Shown here piece by piece: positions 1 to 5,647 of a DNA stretch of 16,311 bases (position 1 is its first letter; every line of letters starts with the position of its first letter). Below the pieces are notes generated by a model that did not search any database, was not told where the DNA came from, and saw only the letters and a program-made list of their open reading frames with translations. The translations under genes and the position numbers were made by a program. Origin of the DNA: Halobacteriales archaeon QS_5_70_15 (GTDB taxonomy: Archaea; Halobacteriota; Halobacteria; Halobacteriales; Haloarculaceae); assembly GCA_003022005.1 (NCBI GenBank), contig PXRQ01000004.1, positions 1 to 16,311 of the forward strand. The letters are read 5' to 3'.

Positions 1-1
1 G

Positions 2-1219
2 CCCAACGAAGGCGGCCTCTCGGTGTACGGAACCAACGTCCTCATGAACGTCACCGAGGAGACGTCGGGCCTGCCCGCCCGGAACGGCCGGTACACCTCG
101 ACCGAGGACGCCCGCGAGGCCGACGCCTCGATCCCCGAGGAGTTCGACGCCGAGCGGGTCTCCGGCGAGAACGTCCGGGAGAACATCCTCGTCGACGAGC
201 CGACCTGCCACTCCTGTCCCGTCGCGTGCAAAAAGGAGGTCGAAACCTCGATCATGCACAAGGGCGAGGAGATGAACGTCCGCACCGAGTCCTACGAGTA
301 CGAGTCGGCGTGGGCGCTCGGGCCCAACTCCGGGCACACCGACCGCGACGAGATCGCCGTGATGATCCAGCGGTGTAACGACCACGGTATGGACACCATC
401 GAGGCCGGCAACATCATGGCGATGGCGATGGAGCTGACCGAGAAGGGCAAACTCGAGGACCTCGGTGACGGGATCGACTGGGGCGACTCGAGCGAGATGA
501 TCGACCTGCTCGAACGGATCGCCACCCGCGAGACCGAACTCGCCGACCACCTCGCGGAGGGCCAGGCCCACATGGCCGAGGCGTTCGACGGCCACGGCTC
601 GACGCTGACGGTGAAAAACCAGGCCATCGCGGCCTACGATCCGCGGTGCATGAAGGGGATGGGCATCGGCTACGCTACCTCCAACCGCGGGGCGTGTCAC
701 CTGCGCGGGTACACGCCCTCCGCCGAACTGCTGGGCATTCCGGAAAAAGCCGACCCCTACGAGTGGGAGGGCAAGGGCGAGCTGTGTGCGCTGTTCCAGG
801 ACATGCACGCGATTTCGGACTCGTTCGACATCTGCAAGTTCAACGCGTTCGCGGAGGGCATCGAGGAGTACGTCAAGCAGTACAACGGCATGACGGGGCT
901 CGAGGTCTCCGAGGACGAGCTGATGGAGGCCGGCGACCGGATCTACACGTTAGAGCGGTACTACAACAACCTCAACGGGTTCGGTCGCGAGGATGACTCG
1001 CTGCCCGCCCGGTTCCTCGACGGCGAGGGGAGCGTGCCCGGCCAGGGCGCGAGCGAGGGGGAGGTCTGCGAGCTGGACCCGATGCTCGAGGAGTACTACG
1101 CGCGGCGGGGCTGGGTCGACGGGGTCGTCCCGGACGAGCGACTGGACGACCTCGGCATCGAGGTCGGCCCCGGGACGGGGGTTTCGCGGGGGGACTCGGC
1201 GGCCCCCGCCGACGACTGA
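2..1219 (+). CDS. Aldehyde:ferredoxin oxidoreductase family tungstoenzyme, 5'-truncated
   Basis: C-terminal part of an AOR-family tungsten-pterin enzyme, which oxidises an aldehyde (or related substrate) to a carboxylate with ferredoxin as acceptor in the cytoplasm. The reading frame is open from base 2, so the N-terminal domain lies outside the window; about 405 residues remain of a family usually near 600. Visible evidence: the 4Fe-4S cysteine set Cys-x2-Cys-x3-Cys (codons at 206, 215 and 227) and the distal fourth cysteine (codon at 833) inside Asp-Ser-Phe-Asp-Ile-Cys, matching the Asp-x4-Cys element of Pyrococcus AOR. Between them is the pterin-binding stretch DPRCMKGMGIGYATSNRGAC (about 632-691). 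All four cluster ligands are present, so the enzyme looks intact. The substrate cannot be told, as haloarchaea carry several AOR paralogues. The last 15-20 residues are a low-complexity tail. No downstream gene is close enough to form an operon. Confidence 0.93.
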   Translation, partial: PNEGGLSVYGTNVLMNVTEETSGLPARNGRYTSTEDAREADASIPEEFDAERVSGENVRENILVDEPTCHSCPVACKKEVETSIMHKGEEMNVRTESYEYESAWALGPNSGHTDRDEIAVMIQRCNDHGMDTIEAGNIMAMAMELTEKGKLEDLGDGIDWGDSSEMIDLLERIATRETELADHLAEGQAHMAEAFDGHGSTLTVKNQAIAAYDPRCMKGMGIGYATSNRGACHLRGYTPSAELLGIPEKADPYEWEGKGELCALFQDMHAISDSFDICKFNAFAEGIEEYVKQYNGMTGLEVSEDELMEAGDRIYTLERYYNNLNGFGREDDSLPARFLDGEGSVPGQGASEGEVCELDPMLEEYYARRGWVDGVVPDERLDDLGIEVGPGTGVSRGDSAAPADD

Positions 1220-1440
1220 TGATGTCGGCCGCGCTTGCCGACGGCTTTCCGGTGCCGGTCCGGTAGCCCTCGACGACCTCGGCCCCCCTCGAGCACGTCC
1301 AGGCGGTTAATGGCGCTCTTGCCGTCCCTTCCGACCCGCTCGGCCAGTTCGGTAACGTCGCGGGGATCGGAGAGGGAGCCCGGACGATCCGCGATCACGG
1401 TTCGTGTCAGAGGACGTCGAGCAGCGACGTACCCATCCCG
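1220..1440 (-). pseudogene. Possible winged-helix regulator remnant
   Basis: This is the only coding-like signal in the 348-base gap 1220-1567. On the minus strand, 1401-1288 reads [20 protein letters not shown] followed by [18 protein letters not shown]. That resembles the helix-turn-helix core of haloarchaeal winged-helix regulators, which typically read '..[22 protein letters not shown]..'. One residue seems to be missing before LDVLE. A run of six C at 1283-1288 follows, and shifting frame there gives [19 protein letters not shown], which looks more like a wing than the unshifted frame does. There is no plausible start, no full domain and no promoter. I read it as a fragment of a dead regulator gene, with modest certainty; chance similarity in GC-rich DNA is possible. 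The rest of the gap shows nothing else. Confidence 0.3.
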
Positions 1441-1536
1441 CGGACCGATCAACGAGGAGCGTCTCTCCCGGACCCGGGTCCACGTACCACCGTATGTCGG
1501 TTAGCTGTCCGTCGGGGCATGACCCGGCGGCCGAGG

Positions 1537-1543
1537 TTTTATT
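1537..1543 (+). promoter_or_regulatory. TATA-like box before the 1568 gene
   Basis: TTTTATT in GC-rich surroundings, centred about 28 nt before the ATG at 1568. This spacing suits a leaderless haloarchaeal transcript. It suggests the broken gene downstream was once expressed from its own promoter. Confidence 0.45.
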
Positions 1544-1567
1544 CTCCGACGGACGGAGTCCCGGTCG

Positions 1568-2346
1568 ATGGAGCTCTCCCAGCTGACCGGCCGGTTCCGC
1601 CGGGAGGAGTACACCGGCTCGAACCGGTGTCTCCCCTGTACCGTCGTCAACATCGGGATCGCCGCGGTGGGAGCAGTCGTCGTCTGGGTGTCGCTGTCCC
1701 CGTGGGCCGGGGCGGTCGCACTCGTCGGCTCCGGCCTCGTCATATACTTCCGTGGCTATCTCGTTCCGGGGACCCCGGAACTGACGCGACGGTACTTCCC
1801 CCCGTGGCTGCTCCGCCTGTTCGGCAAGGAGCCGGTCGAGACGGCGAGCGTGGGTGGAGTGGCCGACGACGAGGAGGAGACGGGTCGACCGCTCGTCGAC
1901 GGCGGGGTCCTGGAGCCGGGGGCGGCCGAGCCGACCCTCACGGCGTCGTTTCGCGGGACGTGGCTCGACCGGACCGCGTCGGCGGCGGAGAACGGCTCGG
2001 TCCGGACGCGGTGGCCCGGGCCTTCGACGCCGAGGAGGCGTCCCGGGTGAACGAGACCTCGTTCGTGCTCGACGGGAACCGGTCCGTGCGGTGGGAGTCC
2101 GTACCGCCGATGGCGGCCGACGTCGCCGCCGCCGACCTCCTCGCCGAGCGGGTGACCGAGTGGGAAGGGTTCGACTACGACCGGCGCCGGCGGACCCTCC
2201 GGGCGCTCCGGCTCTCGCTCGACCGGTGCCCGAACTGCGGGGCGGGGCAGACCGCCGAGACCCAGCGCGTCGACCCGTGCTGTCAGAAACCGCACCTCCT
2301 CGCGGAGTCCGTCTGTGAGGCCTGCGGAACCGCGGTCGCCGACGCC
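1568..2346 (+). pseudogene. Frameshifted haloarchaeal membrane/zinc-ribbon protein
   Basis: A haloarchaeal hypothetical protein whose function I do not know. The first part (frame of 1568, to about 1985) has a short N-terminus with a Cys-Leu-Pro-Cys pair, two hydrophobic segments ([18 protein letters not shown] and [19 protein letters not shown]) and a basic juxtamembrane stretch ([19 protein letters not shown]). Around 1970-1995 the sense-making frame changes by one base: the downstream frame reads [19 protein letters not shown] and runs on to a zinc-ribbon-like region with CPNC (about 2227), a Cys-Cys pair (2278-2283) and CEAC (about 2311). In the original frame the protein ends at 2050 in an arginine-rich nonsense tail. 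The pieces look like one family protein split by a -1 (or +2) shift. The end at 2346 is approximate, because the second frame runs directly into an AAA+ ATPase fragment. A sequencing error rather than decay is possible for the shift, but not for the fused fragment. Confidence 0.6.
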
Positions 2347-2672
2347 GCCGAACGCGGCGAGGGGCGGGAGGCCGACAGCAGTGCCGTCGGCCGACTGCTC
2401 TCGCTCATGGACGGCCTCGTGGCGGACAGCCGGGTCGCCGTCGTCGGGACGACGAACCGCCCGGGCGCGATCGACCCGGCGCTGCGGCGCCCGGGCCGGT
2501 TCGACCGCGAGATCGAGATCGGTGTCCCCAGCGGACCCACGGGTTCGTCGGCGCCGACGTCGGGACGGTCCACCTGACCGCCGAACACTTCGAGGCGGCC
2601 CTCGAGACGGTCGACCGCGACCGGGAGGATCACGGCGACGGGACCGTCGACGGTATCGACCTCCCGGAGTAG
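2347..2672 (+). pseudogene. CDC48/VCP-type AAA+ ATPase fragment with deletions
   Basis: Remnant of a CDC48-like AAA+ ATPase, normally a two-ring unfoldase of about 740-760 residues. The piece starts after where Walker B would be. It reads [11 protein letters not shown], then the second region of homology with its arginine fingers ([20 protein letters not shown], then REIEIGVP, to about 2529). The expected linker of about 25 residues is missing. From 2535 a different frame gives THGFVGADV, skips a further block of roughly 35 residues, and resumes as [19 protein letters not shown], ending at the TAG at 2670-2672. Walker A and Walker B are absent, so it cannot be an ATPase. It continues in frame from the preceding broken gene through about 2346-2370, forming a chimera. 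Serial deletions plus a frame change point to an old pseudogene; the source paralogue is presumably elsewhere in the genome. Confidence 0.72.
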
Positions 2673-2732
2673 TGCTCGCTCGCGGCCGTCGAGGCAGTCG
2701 AGGGGCCTACGGACTTCGACGGGGTGGTGATG

Positions 2733-2738
2733 TTTTAA
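2733..2738 (+). promoter_or_regulatory. TATA-like box of the CaCA exchanger gene
   Basis: TTTTAA, the only AT-rich hexamer in the 100 bases before the ATG at 2773, about 37 nt upstream of it. It would place the transcript start roughly 10 nt before the ATG. Confidence 0.4.
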
Positions 2739-2772
2739 CTCTAGGGGCGTCGAGTGGGGAGATACCATTCCG

Positions 2773-3741
2773 ATGGTCCCGGGACTCCCACCCGTTCTGA
2801 TCGCCGCGGCCGTGTTCCTCGTCGGTGTCGCGCTCGTGATCTGGAGCGTCGAGGTGTTCGTCGAGAGCGTCGCCGAGGCGGCGCTCGGGCTGGGCGTCTC
2901 GGGGTTCTTCCTCACGGTGCTGCTGGCCGGGACGGACCTCGAGAACGCCCTCCTGGGTCTGGCGGCGGTCGTGGGAGACCTGCCGGACGTCGCCCTGGGG
3001 ACGGTGTTCGGCGAGGCGCTGTTCGTCCTCGGGATGGCGGTCGGCCTCGCCGGCCTGCTGGTTCCGTTCGAGGTGGCCGTCCCCCGGGTCTACCAGCTCC
3101 TGACGCTCGGCTCGCCCGCGCTCCTGCTCGTCCTCGGCGCCGACGGGACCCTCACGCGGCTCGACGGGGTCGTCCTGGTGGCGGCGTTCCTGCCGTTCGT
3201 CGCCGTCGTCTACCGGCTCGAGAGCCGGGCCGGTACGCGGTTCCTCGCGGCCGAGGCCGTCGAGGAGGCGACCGGGGACGAGGAGGACGAGTCCCGGAGC
3301 GGGCTCGCCGCCCTCGCCGTCCCGGTGCTGGCCGTCGCCGGGATGACCGCCGGCTCGGAACTGGCGGTCGTCGGGGCCCGGGATCTGCTCTCGGCGTTCG
3401 GCATCCCGGGACTGGCGTTCGGGGCGACCGTCATGAGCTTCGTCGCCTCCATCGAGGAACTGTTCCTCACGGTCGAACCGGTGCGGCGGGGCGACGCCCA
3501 CCTGGGTGTGGGGAACGTCGTCGGGAGCATGGCGTTCTTCATGACGGCCAACGCGGGCGTCATCGCGCTGGTCCACCCCATCGACACGGGGGGGAGCGTC
3601 CTCACGGTCCACTGGCCGTTCCTCCTCGTGCTTCTCGGTGCCGTGGTCGCGCTGTTCGCCCGCGGACGGGTGACGCGACCGACGGGGGGGCTCCTGGTCG
3701 CCGGATACGTCGCGTACTGGGGCGCGAACTACCTGCTCTGA
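2773..3741 (+). CDS. CaCA-superfamily Na+/Ca2+ exchanger-like membrane protein
   Basis: A 322-residue integral membrane protein with about ten hydrophobic segments in two halves, separated by an acidic cytoplasmic loop (about residues 159-176, EEATGDEEDES). Both inverted alpha repeats of the cation/Ca2+ antiporter family can be recognised. Alpha-1 (about 38-90) has GTDLEN at 53-58 where the family has Gly-Thr-Ser-x-Pro-Glu, followed by LGTVFGEALF. Alpha-2 (about 205-265) has ASIEEL at 225-230 and a well-kept GNVVGS at 247-252. Such enzymes usually exchange Na+ (or H+) for Ca2+ across the cytoplasmic membrane. Here the alpha-1 ligand motif is substituted, so the transported ion is uncertain. 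I recall similar alpha-1 changes in a haloarchaeal subfamily, so it is probably a functional variant rather than a broken gene. ATG at 2773 is chosen because the first membrane segment starts right after it. It is transcribed alone and convergent with the methyltransferase-like gene. Confidence 0.8.
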   Translation: MVPGLPPVLIAAAVFLVGVALVIWSVEVFVESVAEAALGLGVSGFFLTVLLAGTDLENALLGLAAVVGDLPDVALGTVFGEALFVLGMAVGLAGLLVPFEVAVPRVYQLLTLGSPALLLVLGADGTLTRLDGVVLVAAFLPFVAVVYRLESRAGTRFLAAEAVEEATGDEEDESRSGLAALAVPVLAVAGMTAGSELAVVGARDLLSAFGIPGLAFGATVMSFVASIEELFLTVEPVRRGDAHLGVGNVVGSMAFFMTANAGVIALVHPIDTGGSVLTVHWPFLLVLLGAVVALFARGRVTRPTGGLLVAGYVAYWGANYLL

Positions 3742-3888
3742 GGGCGAGTCCCGTCGCAGTGCGTCGGGTCGTCCCCATCCGGCGCGGGGGGAGCCCCGTC
3801 GGTCGATTACTCGGCGAGCACCGTTGGTGAAGACGGCGGTCACGACGAACCGCCGGCCCGCGGACGTCCCCCGTGGCCCGCCGCCGGG

Positions 3889-4539
3889 TTAGGGTGTCGC
3901 CGAGAGGAGGACGTAGCTCCCGTCGAGCGTCCGACACTCCTCGACGGTGAAACCGGCGTCGGCGACGAGTCCCCGCCAGTACCGTCTCGGGTCGGTCCCC
4001 TCGTCGTGCGAGATCGGGAGTTCGAGCACGCCGAGGGTCCCGTGGGGCTGCAGGATCCGGCGGGCCTCGGACAGCGTCCGTGCCGCGTCGGTTCTGGGAA
4101 GATCGTGGAGCACGCGGCAGGCGGTCAGGACGTCGACCGTGCCGCTCCCGAGCGGGAGTGCCGCCGCATCCCCCCGGACGGGCGCGACCGGCAGTCCGGC
4201 CTCGGCGGCGTTCCGCCGGGCGAGCGTCGGTGCGTTACCCAGGATGACCCGATCGTCGAAGACGTCGAGGCCGACGACCGTCGCGCCGTCGGCAACGGCG
4301 GGAGCCGACCCGTCGACGCGCCACGGTGGCGGACTCGTGATGCGCCGGACCGTCCGGACCGTCGTGTAACCTCCCCACACGAGCAGGCCCGAGGCGAGCA
4401 GGCGCCGGAGAGAGCGTCCCCGTCCCTCTTCGCGATCGCACTCCCGTCCCGATCTGACGAGCCCCACCGCGACTGCCAGCAGGCCCACCAGCATCCGGCC
4501 GAGCCGACGCCGCCAGTGGTACACCCCGAAGTTGTACAC
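3889..4539 (-). CDS. Membrane-tethered class I methyltransferase-like protein lacking motif I
   Basis: 216 residues. An N-terminal basic segment and two short hydrophobic stretches (about 14-29 and 48-60) suggest membrane attachment. From residue 86 the sequence follows a class I SAM-dependent methyltransferase: GATVVGLDVFDDRVI (acidic end of strand 2), VRGDAAALPL (motif II/III region, 122-130), VDVLTACRVLHDL (motif IV-like, 135-147), then a long C-terminal half with GTLGVLELP. The expected motif I (hydrophobic-Asp-x-Gly-x-Gly-x-Gly, strand beta-1), which should lie between PPPWRVDG (70-77) and GATVVG (85-90), is absent. The join reads WRVDGSAPAVADGATV with only a few residues between, as if some 30-40 codons were removed in frame. 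The rest shows no damage. It may be catalytically dead or recently inactivated. The start is a GTG at 4539, supported by a TATA-like box at leaderless distance; no ATG upstream fits. Confidence 0.72.
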   Translation of the reverse strand: MYNFGVYHWRRRLGRMLVGLLAVAVGLVRSGRECDREEGRGRSLRRLLASGLLVWGGYTTVRTVRRITSPPPWRVDGSAPAVADGATVVGLDVFDDRVILGNAPTLARRNAAEAGLPVAPVRGDAAALPLGSGTVDVLTACRVLHDLPRTDAARTLSEARRILQPHGTLGVLELPISHDEGTDPRRYWRGLVADAGFTVEECRTLDGSYVLLSATP

Positions 4540-4560
4540 GCCCGAACGGTTGCCCCGGAC

Positions 4561-4568
4561 CGGTATAG
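4561..4568 (-). promoter_or_regulatory. TATA-like box of the methyltransferase-like gene
   Basis: On the minus strand GCTATACC, centred about 26 nt before the GTG at 4539. This predicts a leaderless transcript and supports the GTG start. It lies in the 229-base divergent region shared with the copper-protein gene. Confidence 0.5.
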
Positions 4569-4731
4569 CGGTTCGGGACGGCCGGGGGGCAGCGTCCGGC
4601 GACGGTTCGTACGGTCCCCGTCGGCGGTCGTGCCCGACGGTCGATCGACCCGGGTCGGCGGCACCGCGGATCGGGCCGCTCCGCCCGTGGCGACCGTCGG
4701 CCGAGTGCCGGAACCCCCGGGATCATCGTGG

Positions 4732-4739
4732 TAACTAAG
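4732..4739 (+). promoter_or_regulatory. TATA-like box of the copper-protein gene
   Basis: TAACTAAG, about 33 nt before the ATG at 4769, giving a leader of a few bases. It overlaps the GTG at 4739 that would extend the reading frame by ten codons, which argues for the ATG start. Confidence 0.45.
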
Positions 4740-4768
4740 TGCCACACCGGAGAACACCGTGCCATCGA

Positions 4769-5464
4769 ATGACACCGAGAGTCAGCCGGCGTCGGCTGTT
4801 GCGTGCGACGGGCGGCGCAGCGAGCGTCGTCGGTATCGCCCGGTTCGGCAGCGTGGCGGCGACCGCGACGCGGACGGCCGACATCTACCTCGGGGGAGCG
4901 ACGGGCGCGTGGGCCGGCCGCCAGCCCGCCGCCATCGCCGACACGGACAACCCGACCCTGACGCTGGAGGAGGGCGGGGAGTACGTGATCGCCTGGGAGA
5001 ACGTCGACGCCGCGCCGCACAACGTCGTCATCGAGAACGACGCCGGTGACAACCTGGTCGAGAGCCCCCTCGTCTCCGAGAAGGGACGGATCCAGCTCGT
5101 CGAGTTCACCGCCACCGACGAGATGACGACGTACTACTGCCAGGTCCACCCCGGTTCGATGGAGGGCTCGGTCGAGATCGTCCCGCCCGATTCCTCGGAG
5201 GCGATCCCGACCGGCGGGAACGTCGACGTCCCCGACCAGTCGACCCCGACGGCGACCCCGACTCCGACGGCTAGCCCCACGCCGACCGCGACGCCGACGC
5301 CGACGGCCGCGTCGACGCCGACTGCGACGCCGACACCGACACCGGCCTCGGGCGGTGGCGCGACCGAGGAGACCTCCGGGTCGGGAGCGGGGTTCGGCGT
5401 GGTCGCGGCGGCGGCGGGGCTCGCGGGTGCTATCGCCGGACTCGCGCGTCGCCGCTCCGAGTGA
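4769..5464 (+). CDS. Exported halocyanin-like blue copper protein with Thr-Pro linker
   Basis: 231 residues; a small type 1 copper electron carrier, expected on the outer face of the membrane. Residues 5-22 form a twin-arginine signal (VSRRRLLRATGGAASVVG). The cupredoxin domain spans about 38-138. The ligand set is complete: His84 (PHNVV), Cys124, His127 and Met131 in YYCQVHPGSM. The Cys-x2-His-x3-Met spacing is one residue shorter than in plastocyanin. Residues 159-192 are a Thr-Pro-rich spacer, followed by GGGATEETSGSG and a hydrophobic tail (AGFGVVAAAAGLAGAIAGLA) ending in Arg-Arg-Arg. That is a PGF-CTERM-like anchor, the type cleaved by archaeosortase A and lipid-linked. I chose the ATG at 4769, which puts the twin arginines at residues 7-8, over an in-frame GTG at 4739. 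The gene is tail to tail, 51 bases from the PQQ dehydrogenase, whose C-terminus has a very similar linker. It is a good candidate electron acceptor for that enzyme, by context only. Confidence 0.88.
   Translation: MTPRVSRRRLLRATGGAASVVGIARFGSVAATATRTADIYLGGATGAWAGRQPAAIADTDNPTLTLEEGGEYVIAWENVDAAPHNVVIENDAGDNLVESPLVSEKGRIQLVEFTATDEMTTYYCQVHPGSMEGSVEIVPPDSSEAIPTGGNVDVPDQSTPTATPTPTASPTPTATPTPTAASTPTATPTPTPASGGGATEETSGSGAGFGVVAAAAGLAGAIAGLARRRSE
5242..5344 (+). repeat. Low-complexity Thr-Pro codon repeat
   Basis: Degenerate tandem units of acgccgac / gcgacgccgac type encoding the (Thr-Pro)n spacer of the copper protein. Such stretches expand and contract easily, so the length may vary between strains. 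It encodes a cell-surface spacer and has no sign of being a mobile element. Confidence 0.8.
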
Positions 5465-5647
5465 GCGACGGGCGAGCCCAGGACCGCGGGGAACGGAGGG
5501 AACCGGGTCCGTGGGCTACTCCTCCTCGTCCTCGTCGCTCTCGCCGCCGAACGCGTAGCCGGCGGCGGCGCCGCCGATGCCGGCGAGCGCGGAGAGCACA
5601 CCCAGCCCGGGGCCGCTCCCGCTGGTGGTCTCGGTCGTGCCGCCGCC
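5351..5647. repeat. Imperfect inverted repeat between two convergent gene ends
   Basis: Two arms, 5351-5404 on the plus strand and 5647-5594 on the minus strand, encode the homologous C-terminal cassettes GGGATEETSGSGAGFGVV and GGGTTETTSGSGPGLGVL of the copper protein and the PQQ dehydrogenase. By hand count about 37 of 54 bases match. The arms face each other across the 51-base convergent gap and the rest of both tails. The simplest source is a shared (copied or converged) anchor module. Confidence 0.6.

Noticed and set aside
1970..1998. Programmed frameshift in the 1568 gene
   Set aside because: No slippery heptamer is visible, and the downstream frame runs into an ATPase fragment, so decay or error is more likely.
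2707..3843. 378-codon minus-strand frame opposite the exchanger
   Set aside because: Asp/Glu/Arg/Gln-rich low-complexity shadow of the plus-strand gene.
5242..5344. Tandem repeat considered as a CRISPR-like or minisatellite array
   Set aside because: The units are short degenerate Thr/Pro codons inside a gene, with no spacers of constant length.
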